Shown here: positions 44,576-54,183 of the stretch, piece after piece
Position numbering within the stretch: position 1 is the first letter of the stretch
How the letters are laid out: each line of letters starts with the position of its first letter
Origin: Inediibacterium massiliense
Lineage (GTDB): Bacteria; Bacillota; Clostridia; Peptostreptococcales; Thermotaleaceae
DNA: 64,000 bases
Assembly: GCF_001282725.1 (NCBI RefSeq)
Contig: NZ_LN876586.1
Coordinates: 831,009 to 895,008, forward strand
Direction of reading: 5' to 3'
The notes under the pieces: generated by a model
Seen by the model: only the letters and a program-made list of their open reading frames with translations
Databases searched by the model: none
Told to the model about the DNA's origin: nothing
Made by a program: the position numbers and the translations under genes

Positions 44576-46306
44576 ATGAAAAAATTTTTAAAATATTATA
44601 AACCACATATACCTTTATTTGTACTAGATTTTTCTTGTGCTTTTTTTATGGCAGGTATAGATTTGATTTTTCCTATTGTTACAAGAAAAATGATAGATGA
44701 TATTCTGCCTAAAAAAGATTTTTCTATGATTTTGTGGATTGGTATAGGACTATTGCTTCTTTATGGAATAAGATATTTGCTAGATTATATTGTAAATTAT
44801 TGGGGACATGTACTGGGGGTGAGAATGGAATATGATATGAGAAAAGATTTGTTTGATCATATTCAAAAACTTTCTTTTACTTATTTTGACAATACCAAAA
44901 CAGGACATATTATGTCTAGATTGGTCAATGATTTAAATGAAATATCTGAACTTGCCCATCATGGTCCAGAAGATTTATTTATAGCGGCCATTACTTTACT
45001 AGGATCCTTTGTAATTATGTTGACGATCCAGTGGAAATTAGCAATTATTATTTTTTCTCTTATTCCAATCATGCTTTTATTTTCTATATGGAAAAACAAA
45101 AGGATGCAAAATGCATTTAAAGATATGAGACTGAAAGTAGCAGATATTAATGCACAAATAGAAGACAGCATATCAGGAATTAGAGTTGTAAAATCCTTTA
45201 CAAATGAATGGTATGAGCAAGAAAAATTTGAGGTGGGAAATAGTAATTTTAGAAAATCAAGAGAAAATTCATTTAAGATCATGGCAGAATTTTTTGCAGG
45301 GATTAATTTTTTCTCTAACTTTATTAATCTAGCTGTACTCATTTTTGGAGGTATATTTATTTATACTGGAGAATTGACTAGGGGAGAATTAGTAGGTTTT
45401 TTACTTTATGTATCTATGTTTTTACAACCTATAAGAAGAATTACAACACTAGTAGAAAATTATCAAAAAGGTATGGCAGGATTTAATCGTTTTATAGAGA
45501 CACTACAGATGCAACCAGATATTATAGATAGTCAAGATGCTATAGATGTGAAAAGATTAAAGGGAGATATTCAATTTGAAAAAGTAACATTTTCTTATGA
45601 TGATGGAGAAAGTGTATTAAAAAATATTGATTTATCTATTATGAATGGTGAAACAGTTGCACTAGTAGGTCCTTCAGGAGGAGGAAAAACTACTCTTTGT
45701 AGTTTAATTCCTAGATTTTATGAAGTGGATCAAGGAAGAATTATCATAGATAAAATAGATATTAAAAATATGACCCAAAGGTCATTGAGAGAAAATATAG
45801 GAATTGTACAACAAGATGTATTTTTATTTTCAGGAACTATTAAAGAAAATATTACATATGGGAAATTAGATGCAACAGATGAAGAAGTTATATATGCTGC
45901 CAAGCTTGCAAATGCCCATGAATTTATTATGAAAATGGAAAATGGTTATAATACTTATATTGGAGAGAGAGGAATTAAACTGTCTGGAGGACAAAAACAA
46001 AGAATTTCTATTGCAAGAATATTTTTAAAAAATCCTCCTATTTTGATTTTAGATGAAGCTACTTCTGCACTAGACAATGAAACAGAAAAAATCATTCAAA
46101 AATCTTTATATCAATTGTCAAAAAACCGAACTACACTAGTGATTGCACATAGACTAGCTACTATTCAAAATGCAGATCGTATTTTAGTTTTAACAGATGA
46201 AGGAATTGTAGAGGAAGGAGATCATCAAAGTCTTCTTCAACAAGATGGAATATATGCAAAATTATATAAAGCTCAATTTGAGCATATTGATTCTCATATT
46301 TTATAA
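44576..46306 (+). CDS. ABC transporter, fused permease and ATPase (MsbA/LmrA type)
   Basis: About 576 residues. Six N-terminal membrane helices are followed by an ATPase domain with Walker A GPSGGGKTT near residue 370, Q-loop VQQDVFLFSG, signature [14 protein letters not shown], Walker B ILILDEATSALD and H-loop VIAHRLAT. This is a half transporter that dimerises to export lipids, drugs or peptides. The substrate is not predictable. The start has GAGGAGG just upstream; of three successive ATG codons the third (44576) is best spaced. Confidence 0.93.
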   Translation: MKKFLKYYKPHIPLFVLDFSCAFFMAGIDLIFPIVTRKMIDDILPKKDFSMILWIGIGLLLLYGIRYLLDYIVNYWGHVLGVRMEYDMRKDLFDHIQKLSFTYFDNTKTGHIMSRLVNDLNEISELAHHGPEDLFIAAITLLGSFVIMLTIQWKLAIIIFSLIPIMLLFSIWKNKRMQNAFKDMRLKVADINAQIEDSISGIRVVKSFTNEWYEQEKFEVGNSNFRKSRENSFKIMAEFFAGINFFSNFINLAVLIFGGIFIYTGELTRGELVGFLLYVSMFLQPIRRITTLVENYQKGMAGFNRFIETLQMQPDIIDSQDAIDVKRLKGDIQFEKVTFSYDDGESVLKNIDLSIMNGETVALVGPSGGGKTTLCSLIPRFYEVDQGRIIIDKIDIKNMTQRSLRENIGIVQQDVFLFSGTIKENITYGKLDATDEEVIYAAKLANAHEFIMKMENGYNTYIGERGIKLSGGQKQRISIARIFLKNPPILILDEATSALDNETEKIIQKSLYQLSKNRTTLVIAHRLATIQNADRILVLTDEGIVEEGDHQSLLQQDGIYAKLYKAQFEHIDSHIL

Positions 46307-46346
46307 TGTATAAACATATTAAAATAGAGCAAAATAATAAAAGATG

Positions 46347-46375
46347 TTGACTTTTTGTAATAATTTTTTTATAAT
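46347..46375 (+). promoter_or_regulatory. Promoter of the asnA T-box leader
   Basis: TTGACT (46347-46352), 17-base spacer and TATAAT (46370-46375). Confidence 0.8.
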
Positions 46376-46399
46376 GATTTATAATTGTTACAATATTTT

Positions 46400-46672
46400 T
46401 ATAAACGATGATGAGAAGAGTAAACTTAAGAAGTAGTTTTAGCGAGTTGGTGATGGTGAAAGACCAATACGAAGCTTATGTTGAAGAACATCTCAGAGTT
46501 TCTAACCGAAATCCTTATGGAGAGTAGATTTAGACGGAACCAAACCGTTATCTATTGGGCAGTATCGAATAAATTTCCGTACTGTATAAAGTGAGTATTT
46601 TACTAATGAAGGTGGTACCGCGGAAGAATAACCTTTCGTCCTTTTATAAGGATGAGAGGTTTTTTATTTATA
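46400..46672 (+). promoter_or_regulatory. T-box leader (tRNA-Asn sensing, predicted)
   Basis: A typical T-box leader. The stem I apical part has GCGAGTTGGTGATGGTGAAA (46442-46461). A candidate specifier AAC (Asn) lies at 46487-46489 in GAAGAACATCTCAGAG. The T-box AAGGTGGTACCGCGG is at 46609-46623. It is followed by a terminator hairpin, AACCTTTCGTCCTT paired with AAGGATGAGAGGTT and a T run (46630-46669). Uncharged tRNA-Asn should stabilise the antiterminator and switch on asnA. The downstream gene agrees with the Asn specifier. Confidence 0.92.
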
Positions 46673-46719
46673 AATGTTTATGTATTCAAAATATAATTTT
46701 AAATATAGGAGGAATTGGC

Positions 46720-47733
46720 ATGAAATATACATTAATGGTTCCAAAAGAATATGATCCAAAGCTCAGTATTTTACAAACAGAAATTGCTATTAAGCAAGTA
46801 AAAGATTATTTTGAAATGAAATTGGCAGAGCAATTAAATTTAACAAGAGTATCTGCACCTTTATTTGTATTGCCTGAAACAGGAATGAATGACAATCTAA
46901 ATGGTGTAGAAAGACCTGTTGTATTTGATGTAAAGGGAATAGGTGGAAAGGAAGTTGAGGTTGTACATTCTTTAGCAAAATGGAAGCGTATGGCTTTGTA
47001 TAGATATGGTTTTTCCTTTGGAGAAGGATTATATACAGATATGAATGCCATAAGAAGAGATGAGGATTTAGATAATCTTCATTCTATATATGTAGATCAA
47101 TGGGATTGGGAAAAAGTGATTCAAAAAGAAGATAGAAATGAAGAAAATTTAAAAGATATTGTAAGAAATCTTTATAAAGTATTTAAAAGTACAGAACGAT
47201 ATGTGTGTACTTTATATAGTGAATTTCAAGCTTTTTTACCAGAAGAAATTAGCTTTATTACAACACAAGAACTTGAAGATTTGTATCCAAACCTTTGTGC
47301 AAAAGAAAGAGAAAATAAAATCGCAAAAGAAAAAGGTGCAGTATTTATTATGAAAATAGGAGGCATATTAAAATCTGGCCAAAAACATGATGGACGTGCT
47401 CCAGATTATGATGATTGGGAATTAAATGGAGATATTATATTTTGGAATCCAGTTTTAGAGATGGCATTGGAGCTTTCTTCTATGGGGATTAGAGTCGACA
47501 AAGAATCTTTAGAAAGACAACTAAAAATTTCAGGTTGTGAAGATCGTAAAGAACTTGAATATCATAAGTTGCTTTTAGAAGAAAAACTTCCGCTAACTAT
47601 TGGTGGTGGAATTGGTCAATCTAGAATTTGCATGTTCTTCCTTCAAAAGGCTCATATTGGGGAAGTACAAGCTGCTATTTGGCCACAAGCTATGGTTGAA
47701 GAATGTGAAAAAGCAAATATTCATATTTTATAA
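46720..47733 (+). CDS. asnA: Aspartate-ammonia ligase (asparagine synthetase A)
   Basis: Makes asparagine from aspartate, ammonia and ATP. 337 residues, the normal length. It has the class II aminoacyl-tRNA synthetase-like fold: [43 protein letters not shown] and the C-terminal [17 protein letters not shown] chose the ATG at 46720, behind AGGAGG; the longer open frame runs through the T-box and is not translated. Control is by the T-box leader upstream. Confidence 0.96.
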   Translation: MKYTLMVPKEYDPKLSILQTEIAIKQVKDYFEMKLAEQLNLTRVSAPLFVLPETGMNDNLNGVERPVVFDVKGIGGKEVEVVHSLAKWKRMALYRYGFSFGEGLYTDMNAIRRDEDLDNLHSIYVDQWDWEKVIQKEDRNEENLKDIVRNLYKVFKSTERYVCTLYSEFQAFLPEEISFITTQELEDLYPNLCAKERENKIAKEKGAVFIMKIGGILKSGQKHDGRAPDYDDWELNGDIIFWNPVLEMALELSSMGIRVDKESLERQLKISGCEDRKELEYHKLLLEEKLPLTIGGGIGQSRICMFFLQKAHIGEVQAAIWPQAMVEECEKANIHIL

Positions 47734-47758
47734 AAGCTACCGAAAGGTAGCTTTTAGT
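47732..47758 (+). terminator. Terminator after asnA
   Basis: AAAAGCTAC, loop CGAAAG, GTAGCTTTT. An almost identical hairpin recurs at 47960-47980. Confidence 0.8.
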
Positions 47759-47764
47759 TTATAG

Positions 47765-47959
47765 AAAAAGTTATAAAAAACGTCACTGATTTTTAAATTT
47801 GGAAAATATATAGAAACCATCGAAAATAGCATTACAAACTCGCTATGCTCAAACAGTGTAATGCTAAGCATTTTCTTACTTTTTCTATATTTTCACAAAT
47901 TCTCAATAAATGTTCCTTGTTTCTATAACTTTGCTAAAATATAGTTTGTCAACAGTCTG
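47765..47959. repeat. Intergenic repeat element, copy A
   Basis: This non-coding stretch holds an internal hairpin (AGCATTACA at 47828-47836 with TGTAATGCT at 47862-47870). It also has a block conserved with copy B at 55908-56035: CAAATTCT-AATAA-TGTTCCT followed by ACTTTGCTA-AATATA-TTTGTCAACAGT. It lies between two copies of the same terminator hairpin. Confidence 0.6.
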
Positions 47960-47981
47960 AGCTACCGAAAGGTAGCTTTTA
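47960..47981 (+). terminator. Second copy of the asnA-type terminator hairpin
   Basis: GAGCTACCGAAAGGTAGCTTTT. It has the same stem and loop as the asnA terminator and directly follows the repeat element. Confidence 0.65.
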
Positions 47982-48067
47982 TATTAGAAAATATAGAAAA
48001 TTTATAAAAAAATTCTATAAAATTGGAATATGCTGCTATAATATAGATAAGACAAGGGGGGATTGAA

Positions 48068-49093
48068 ATGAAAAAAATTGATTTAAGAAGTGATACAGTA
48101 ACACAGCCTACACAAAAAATGAGAGAGGCTATGTTTCATGCTGTAGTAGGAGATGATGTATATGAAGATGATCCAACCATTAAAGAACTTGAAGAGTATG
48201 CAGCAAAAGTAGTAGGAAAAGAAGCTGCATTATTTGTTCCAAGTGGTACTTTTGGAAATCAATTAGCTTTATTTACACACTGCAAAAGAGGAGATGAAGT
48301 AATCCTTGGAGATGACTGTCATATTGTCATGCATGAAGTAGGAGCAGCTTCTGTAATTGCAGGAGTACAATTAAGAACCCTGATTAGTAATAAGGGAGAG
48401 TTAAATCCTAATGAGGTAGCAGAGAAAATAAGAGAAGAGGATATTCATTTTCCTTCTACTGGATTGATTTGTCTTGAAAATGCTCATTCTAATGGAAGAG
48501 TAATTTCCATTGAAAATATGAAAAGTATTTACGAGATTGCTAAGAGTAGACAAATTCCTGTTCATGTAGATGGTGCGAGGTTATTTAATGCAGCTTCTTA
48601 CTTAAATGTGGATGTAGTAGAAATTACAAAATATTGTGATTCTGTTATGTTTTGTCTTTCTAAAGGTTTGTGTGCACCTATAGGCTCCATGTTAGCAGGA
48701 AGTAAAATGTTTATAGATTGTGCAAGAAAGAAAAGAAAATTAATGGGTGGAGGATTGAGACAAGTAGGATTTTTAGGAGCAGCTGGATTGATAGCTTTAA
48801 AAGAGATGAGAGAAAGATTGAAAGAAGATCATGAAAATGCTTTAAGATTAGGAAAAGAGCTTTCTCAAATCCAAGGGATAGAAGTTTTATCAGATGATAT
48901 ACATATTAATATGGTATATTTTTCTATGGATCAGACAGGATATGATCCCGATCAATTGGTAGAAGAGATGAACAAAAGGGGAATACTTATCAATCCTATA
49001 GAAGATGGATTGATGAGATTTGTAACAAACTATTGGATCAATGAAGAGGATGTTGATTATATCGTAAAATCTATGAAAGAAATATTTTCATAG
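48068..49093 (+). CDS. ltaA: Low-specificity L-threonine aldolase
   Basis: A pyridoxal-phosphate enzyme that splits L-threonine or L-allo-threonine into glycine and acetaldehyde. 341 residues. Characteristic segments are IDLRSDTVTQPTQKMREAMF, YEDDPTIKELEEYAA and VPSGTFGNQLAL. The cofactor lysine is near residue 199 in CLSKGLCAPIGSML, followed by RKLMGGGLRQVGFL. The product glycine could feed the cleavage system upstream in the window. A GGGGGG-type site precedes the ATG and a terminator follows. Confidence 0.95.
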   Translation: MKKIDLRSDTVTQPTQKMREAMFHAVVGDDVYEDDPTIKELEEYAAKVVGKEAALFVPSGTFGNQLALFTHCKRGDEVILGDDCHIVMHEVGAASVIAGVQLRTLISNKGELNPNEVAEKIREEDIHFPSTGLICLENAHSNGRVISIENMKSIYEIAKSRQIPVHVDGARLFNAASYLNVDVVEITKYCDSVMFCLSKGLCAPIGSMLAGSKMFIDCARKKRKLMGGGLRQVGFLGAAGLIALKEMRERLKEDHENALRLGKELSQIQGIEVLSDDIHINMVYFSMDQTGYDPDQLVEEMNKRGILINPIEDGLMRFVTNYWINEEDVDYIVKSMKEIFS

Positions 49094-49122
49094 CAGGAGG
49101 AGAGATCCTCCTGCTTTTATAT
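49094..49122 (+). terminator. Terminator after ltaA
   Basis: AGCAGGAGG pairs with CCTCCTGCT, followed by TTTAT. Confidence 0.8.
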
Positions 49123-49160
49123 ATGAAGAGATTGGTTTTAAAAAATTTTTAGTTTATCGC

Positions 49161-49189
49161 TTTACAAATTTATCACGCTAAAGTATAAT
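49161..49189 (+). promoter_or_regulatory. Promoter of the first amino-acid ABC importer
   Basis: TTTACA (49161-49166), 17-base spacer, TATAAT (49184-49189). Confidence 0.7.
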
Positions 49190-49223
49190 ACCATTATAAT
49201 AAAAAATTGAGGAGGAGAAAGAA

Positions 49224-50033
49224 ATGAAAAAACAATACTTATTTTTATTAATGGGGATTATGCTGGTGACATTTGTTTTTGCAGGATGTAGTCAGCAAGC
49301 AAGTACACAACAGGATCAATCTTTACAGGGCATAAAAGACAATGGAAAGTTTGTACTGGGTCTTGATGATAGCTTTCCACCTATGGGCTTTAGAGATGAA
49401 AAAGGAGAAATTGTTGGATTTGATATAGATCTTGCAAAGGAAGTTGCAAAGAGAATGGGTGTAGAATTAGAAGTAAAGCCTATTGATTGGGATGGAAAAG
49501 TTTTAAGTTTAAATAATCAGGATATTGATGTAATTTGGAACGGACTTACTGTTACACCAGAAAGAAAAGAACAAATACTATTCTCAAAAGACTATTTGAA
49601 AAATAGACAAATTGTTATTGTGAATAAAGATTCGAATATTGAAAATAAAAAGGATCTTACTAATAAGGTGGTAGCTGTACAATTAGGAAGCAGTGGAGAA
49701 GATGCATTAAATGCAGATGAAAAAACTAGCAAAGCTATAAAAGAGATAAGAAAATTTTCTAATTATACAGAAGCATTATTAGATTTAAAAGCAGGTCGTG
49801 TAGATGCAGTAGTCATAGATGAAGTTGTGGGAAGATATTATATGGGAAAAAGAGAAGGAGAATATAAAATAGCAAAAGAGGATTTTGGTGAAGAAGGATA
49901 TGCAATAGGATTTAGAAAGAATGACATTTCTTTTCAACAAGAGGTAGATAAAATATTAGATGAAATGAAAAAAGATGGAACAACAGGAGAAATATCTAAG
50001 AAGTGGTTTGGGAAAGATATTGTATCCAAATAG
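49224..50033 (+). CDS. Polar amino-acid ABC transporter substrate-binding lipoprotein
   Basis: 269 residues. A lipoprotein signal ends at VFAGC (Cys near residue 21). The binding domain (SBP family 3) shows FVLGLDDSFPPMGFRDEKGE, GFDIDLAKEVAKRMGVELEV and NGLTVTPERKEQILFS. It captures a polar amino acid (glutamine, cystine or similar) outside the cell. The ligand is not determinable by eye. It is followed by permease and ATPase genes in one operon. Confidence 0.92.
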   Translation: MKKQYLFLLMGIMLVTFVFAGCSQQASTQQDQSLQGIKDNGKFVLGLDDSFPPMGFRDEKGEIVGFDIDLAKEVAKRMGVELEVKPIDWDGKVLSLNNQDIDVIWNGLTVTPERKEQILFSKDYLKNRQIVIVNKDSNIENKKDLTNKVVAVQLGSSGEDALNADEKTSKAIKEIRKFSNYTEALLDLKAGRVDAVVIDEVVGRYYMGKREGEYKIAKEDFGEEGYAIGFRKNDISFQQEVDKILDEMKKDGTTGEISKKWFGKDIVSK

Positions 50034-50045
50034 GAGGGGTTTTCA

Positions 50046-50687
50046 GTGTCTTATATTAACAATGTAACAGGGTTTATACTACAAGGAAGTTTGATTACTA
50101 TGAAATTATATGTAGTAACGATTATAGCGGCTATTCCTTTAGGTGTATTATTTGCCCTGGGAAAAATTTCTAAAATAAAATGGTTAAAGATACTCCTTCA
50201 AATATATACTTGGATATTTAGAGGAACTCCTTTGCTTCTTCAATTGTTTTTTACTTATTATGCTCTTCCAGTATTAGGAATAAGATTAGGACAATTCGAG
50301 GCAGCATCTATAACTTTTATTATGAATTATGCAGCTTATTTTACAGAAATATTTAGAGGAGGAATTCAATCTATTGATCAGGGACAATATGAAGCAGCCA
50401 GGGCTTTAGGTATGAATTATTGCCAAACTATGGAAAAAATTATATTACCACAAGCCATTAAGAGGGTATTGCCAGCTACTAGTAATGAAGCTATTACATT
50501 GATTAAAGACACAGCTTTAGTAGCAGCTATTGGAATGGGGGACATTTTAAGAGCTGCAAAGGAAGTATTAACAAGAGACTTTAAGATTACTTCCTTTGTG
50601 ATTGCAGGAATTATATATCTTTTATTAACATCTATTATTGTAATGATGTTTAGAAAATTAGAAAGAAAATATTCTATATATGAGTAG
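50046..50687 (+). CDS. Polar amino-acid ABC transporter permease
   Basis: 213 residues with five or so membrane helices. The HisM/GlnP-type signature includes [20 protein letters not shown] near residue 55 and [20 protein letters not shown] near residue 115 (the EAA loop that contacts the ATPase). The GTG start lies 12 bases after the binding-protein stop, with GGAGGGG upstream. It probably forms a homodimer. Confidence 0.93.
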   Translation: MSYINNVTGFILQGSLITMKLYVVTIIAAIPLGVLFALGKISKIKWLKILLQIYTWIFRGTPLLLQLFFTYYALPVLGIRLGQFEAASITFIMNYAAYFTEIFRGGIQSIDQGQYEAARALGMNYCQTMEKIILPQAIKRVLPATSNEAITLIKDTALVAAIGMGDILRAAKEVLTRDFKITSFVIAGIIYLLLTSIIVMMFRKLERKYSIYE

Positions 50688-50701
50688 GGGTTTTGATCAA
50701 T

Positions 50702-51451
50702 ATGATTAGAGTAGATGAAGTAAGTAAAAGTTTTGGAAATGTAGAAGTATTAAAAAATATATCTTTAGAAGTACAAAAAGGAGAAGTCATTTCGATTATA
50801 GGTCCTTCAGGATCAGGGAAAAGTACATTGTTAAGATGCTTAAATCATTTAGAAAAAATAGATGAAGGGTGTATCTATATTCAAGAAAAGCCTATTGCAG
50901 TTTATGAAAGAGGCAAAAAAGTATATATTTCAGATAAAGAGATTCGAAATAGATGTAAAAAAATAGGAATGGTTTTTCAAAGTTTTAATTTATTTCCACA
51001 TAAAACAGTTCTTGAAAATATCATAGAAGCGCCTATTATAGTAGATAAAATAGAAAAAAAACAAGCAGTACAAAAAGGTGAGATTCTTTTAAAAAAAGTA
51101 GGACTTTTAGAAAAAAAAGATAATTATCCTAGTCAGCTTTCTGGAGGCCAAAAACAAAGAGTAGCTATTGCTAGAGCATTAGCTATGGAACCTTCTATTA
51201 TGCTCTTTGATGAACCTACCTCAGCATTAGATCCAGAACTTGTAGGAGAAGTATTAAAAGTTATGAAGGATCTTGCAAAAGATCATATGACTATGATTGT
51301 AGTTACCCATGAGATGAGCTTTGCTAAGGAAGTATCAGATAGAGTAATTTTTATGGATAATGGAAAAATTTTAGAGCAAGGAAGTTCTCAACAAATATTT
51401 TATAATCCTAAGCATCCACGAATCAATACATTTTTAGAGAAGATTATTTAA
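50702..51451 (+). CDS. Polar amino-acid ABC transporter ATPase
   Basis: About 249 residues of the GlnQ/HisP type. Walker A is GPSGSGKST near residue 37, Q-loop [16 protein letters not shown], signature [20 protein letters not shown], Walker [15 protein letters not shown] and H-loop [12 protein letters not shown]. The start is the ATG at 50702; a TTG at 50693 is also possible. A terminator follows. Confidence 0.94.
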   Translation: MIRVDEVSKSFGNVEVLKNISLEVQKGEVISIIGPSGSGKSTLLRCLNHLEKIDEGCIYIQEKPIAVYERGKKVYISDKEIRNRCKKIGMVFQSFNLFPHKTVLENIIEAPIIVDKIEKKQAVQKGEILLKKVGLLEKKDNYPSQLSGGQKQRVAIARALAMEPSIMLFDEPTSALDPELVGEVLKVMKDLAKDHMTMIVVTHEMSFAKEVSDRVIFMDNGKILEQGSSQQIFYNPKHPRINTFLEKII

Positions 51452-51475
51452 GAATCCCCAATTGGGATTCTTTTT
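51450..51475 (+). terminator. Terminator of the first amino-acid importer operon
   Basis: AGAATCCC pairs with GGGATTCT (loop CAATT region), followed by TTTTGAT. Confidence 0.75.
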
Positions 51476-51582
51476 GATGTGTGAATTTTGAAAAAATTTA
51501 AATAAAATATTTTTCAAAAGAAGGATTTTTTAAATTTATGTCTAACATAGTAAGTGGAATAAGTTATTTACGAGGTGATTGT

Positions 51583-51786
51583 ATGAAAAATCCTTATCCT
51601 AAGTTACTAGAAGATCAGGACATTGATAATCTAATAGATTTAGTAGAAATTTTTTTGGAGTTTTGTGATGATTTATTAAATAGAAGTATTATTACTCAAG
51701 ATCAATATTTAGAAATAACTTATCAAAAGAGAAAGTTTTTACAGCAAATACATCATGAGGAACAACAAAGCCTCTCTATATACTAG
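51583..51786 (+). CDS. Small hypothetical protein, 67 residues
   Basis: An acidic, helical protein (MKNPYPKLLEDQDIDNLIDL then VEIFLEFCDDLLNRSIITQD) without membrane segments. I chose the ATG at 51583 because CGAGGTG precedes it; the open frame starts at 51538. The 3' end of the gene forms part of a 19-bp perfect terminator shared with the convergent symporter gene. The function is unknown. Confidence 0.5.
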   Translation: MKNPYPKLLEDQDIDNLIDLVEIFLEFCDDLLNRSIITQDQYLEITYQKRKFLQQIHHEEQQSLSIY

Positions 51787-51802
51787 AGAGGCTTTGTTGT
51801 TC
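51760..51802. terminator. Bidirectional terminator
   Basis: A perfect 19-bp dyad (GAACAACAAAGCCTCTCTA at 51760-51778, complement at 51784-51802). It lies between the 51583 gene and the convergent symporter gene and includes the 3' codons of the former. Confidence 0.85.
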
Positions 51803-52972
51803 TTAAGAAGTAAGTTTATTTCCAGATATTTTATTTACTAAAATAGCAATTGCACCATCTCCTGTTACATTTACAGCGGTACCAAAGCTATCTTGTGCAA
51901 GATATAGTGCAATCATTAAGGAGGTAAGAGTGGGAGTAAATCCTAACATAGATTCCAAAAGACCTAAGGCAGCCATAACAGCACCTCCAGGTACTCCAGG
52001 GGCTGCAACCATAGTAATACCTAGCATAGCAATAAAAGGAAACATAATAGAAAAATTTGTGCCCATTCCATTTAACATCATTACAGCCATAGCACAACTA
52101 GTAAGTGTAATAGTGCTTCCAGATAAGTGAATCGTTGCACAAAGAGGAATGACAAACTCTGCAACACCATCATCTACACCATTTATTTTAGTTTGTCTTA
52201 ATGTAACAGGTATGGTAGCTGCAGAAGATTGTGTACCAATAGCTGTAAAATATGCAGGGATCATGTTTTTAATTAATCGAAAAGGATTAGCTCCTGCAAA
52301 AGATCCAGCAATAAAGTATTGAACAAGAATAATTGTAAGGTGTAGAATGATAATCATAGCAAAGACTTTTGCAAATACAGACATAATTGTGGCTACTTGT
52401 CCTGCATAGGTCATATTGGCAAATATACCTAAAATATGAAAAGGAAGAAGAGGAATAATAATATTAGAAATGAGTTTTTCAATAATCTGTTGAAATTCTT
52501 CCATAAATCTTTTTACGGTATCTCCTTTAATAGCAGCAATACCAAGTCCTAGGGTAAATGCAATAAGTAGTGCTGTCATAACACCCATAATAGGAGGCAT
52601 ATCTACTTTGAAAAAAGGAGGAAGCAAAGCTTCTTCTGGGTTGGTAGCATTTACGCTAAGTTGTCCTACAGTTAAAAAATTTGGTAGAACAATAGAACTT
52701 ACAAAATAAGCAAAGGTACCGGCAATCAAAGTGGAAACATATGCAATTCCAGTAGTAATAGCTAAAAGTTTTCCAGCACCTCCTCCTAGTTCACCTATTC
52801 CAGGTGCTACAAAGCCTATAATGATTAAAGGAATAGAGAATCCTAAGAAGTTTCCAAAGATGTTGTTAAAAGTAGCAAATATTTCTACAAACCATTTAGG
52901 GGCAAAATTACCAAATAAAATACCCAATAAAATGGCAATGATAAGTTTAGGTAATAATCCTAATTTCTTCAT
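51803..52972 (-). CDS. Dicarboxylate/amino acid:cation symporter (DAACS family)
   Basis: About 389 residues. The GltP/DctA/SstT type with hairpin motifs: QSSAATIPVTLRQTKINGVD (serine-rich re-entrant loop), then FVIPLCATIHLSGSTITLTS, MVAAPGVPGGAVMAALGLLE and QDSFGTAVNVTGDGAIA, which supplies the substrate- and sodium-binding Asp. It imports glutamate, aspartate, serine or C4-dicarboxylates with Na+ or protons. I chose the ATG at 52972 because GAGGAG precedes it; the frame extends to 53077 without support. Confidence 0.92.
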   Translation of the reverse strand: MKKLGLLPKLIIAILLGILFGNFAPKWFVEIFATFNNIFGNFLGFSIPLIIIGFVAPGIGELGGGAGKLLAITTGIAYVSTLIAGTFAYFVSSIVLPNFLTVGQLSVNATNPEEALLPPFFKVDMPPIMGVMTALLIAFTLGLGIAAIKGDTVKRFMEEFQQIIEKLISNIIIPLLPFHILGIFANMTYAGQVATIMSVFAKVFAMIIILHLTIILVQYFIAGSFAGANPFRLIKNMIPAYFTAIGTQSSAATIPVTLRQTKINGVDDGVAEFVIPLCATIHLSGSTITLTSCAMAVMMLNGMGTNFSIMFPFIAMLGITMVAAPGVPGGAVMAALGLLESMLGFTPTLTSLMIALYLAQDSFGTAVNVTGDGAIAILVNKISGNKLTS

Positions 52973-53220
52973 TCTTTTCACTCCTCTATTAATATAGTTT
53001 TCAAATGAATGACAGCTTAGTTTATGAAGGATACGTTTATTATTTCCAAAAAATAAAAAACAATGACTTTTTTTCAAAATTAGTCAAAAGACTATCAGAA
53101 TCATTTTCAATTGAAAATGAATTATGTCCAAATAAAAAGTTTTAATAATTGTTAACAAAAGGAGTTTAAAAGGATATAATATAAGTATAAGTATATCAAT
53201 TGATAATGGAGGAGAAGGAA

Positions 53221-54147
53221 ATGGATAGGCTCAAAGATCAAGAAAGATTAAGAATAGGTAATAAAATTATAAAAATAACCATTCTATTAAATATTTTATT
53301 GACTCTAGTTAAAGTAGGTGCAGGAATATTAGGAAATAGTAAGGCCATGATTGCAGATGGACTTCATTCTGGATCAGATATTATTACTTCTATTGGGGTA
53401 ATTGCAGGGATGTTTTTTGCTTCTAAACCAAGAGATGAAAAACATCAATATGGTCATGAAAAAGCAGAATCCTTAACAGCTTTTTTATTAGCTATTATTT
53501 TGACATTAGTAGGAGTTCGAATAGGATATGAGTCCATCAAGATGATTCTTATGCATACTTATGAAAATCCTCAAGGATATACAGCAGTTATAGCAGTGGT
53601 ATCCATTTTTATAAAAGAATATCAGTTTCGTATCACAAGAGATGCTGCAATGAAGTTAAATAGTAATGCTTTAATGAGTGATGCATGGCATCATAGATCA
53701 GATTCTTTATCGTCTATAGCAGTTTTAGCAGGAATTATAGGAGCAAAGCTAGGGTATACTTTCTTAGATCCATTAGCAGGAATTGGAGTATCTTTGATTG
53801 TTATAAAAATTGGAGTACAGATTTTAACAGCTTCTATAGATGAGTTGATGGATGCTTCTATAGAACAAGAGAAAATAGAAGGTTTTATAGAAAAAATAGA
53901 AAAAATAGAAGATGTTATGAAGGTTACAGATCTTAGAGTAAGAAAACATGGTTCAAAGGCATGTGTAGATATAAAAATATGTGTAAATCCTTTATTATCT
54001 GTTGTAGAGGGTCATACGATTGGTGAAAGAGCAGAAGATTTAATTTTAAAGGAAGATAGTATGATTAAAGAAGTGATTGTTCATATCGATCCATGTGAAG
54101 AAAAAAAGAAAAATTGCACAGATAGTTGTCCAAAAACAAAAAACTAA
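53221..54147 (+). CDS. Cation diffusion facilitator family metal exporter
   Basis: 308 residues with six membrane helices and a cytoplasmic tail. Metal-site motifs HSGSD in MIADGLHSGSDIITS near residue 48 and HHRSD in DAWHHRSDSLSS near residue 155 are typical of FieF/YiiP-like Zn/Fe/Mn exporters. The C-terminal ferredoxin-like domain ends with a Cys-rich tail (CEEKKKNCTDSC), unusual and perhaps metal-binding. I chose the ATG at 53221, with GGAGGAG upstream; a start at 53200 is possible. It is followed by tcdA. Confidence 0.93.
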   Translation: MDRLKDQERLRIGNKIIKITILLNILLTLVKVGAGILGNSKAMIADGLHSGSDIITSIGVIAGMFFASKPRDEKHQYGHEKAESLTAFLLAIILTLVGVRIGYESIKMILMHTYENPQGYTAVIAVVSIFIKEYQFRITRDAAMKLNSNALMSDAWHHRSDSLSSIAVLAGIIGAKLGYTFLDPLAGIGVSLIVIKIGVQILTASIDELMDASIEQEKIEGFIEKIEKIEDVMKVTDLRVRKHGSKACVDIKICVNPLLSVVEGHTIGERAEDLILKEDSMIKEVIVHIDPCEEKKKNCTDSCPKTKN

Positions 54148-54183
54148 GTACAATTGTATCTAGAACACAATAGGAGGAGTTTT

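Noticed and set aside
46591-46719. An N-terminal extension of asnA of 43 codons
   Set aside because: It runs through the T-box and terminator. The ATG at 46720 has AGGAGG and matches the normal AsnA N-terminus.
47828-47870. The hairpin in repeat copy A considered as a separate terminator or CRISPR-like repeat
   Set aside because: There is no T run after it and no regular repeat-spacer array. No CRISPR array was seen anywhere in the window.
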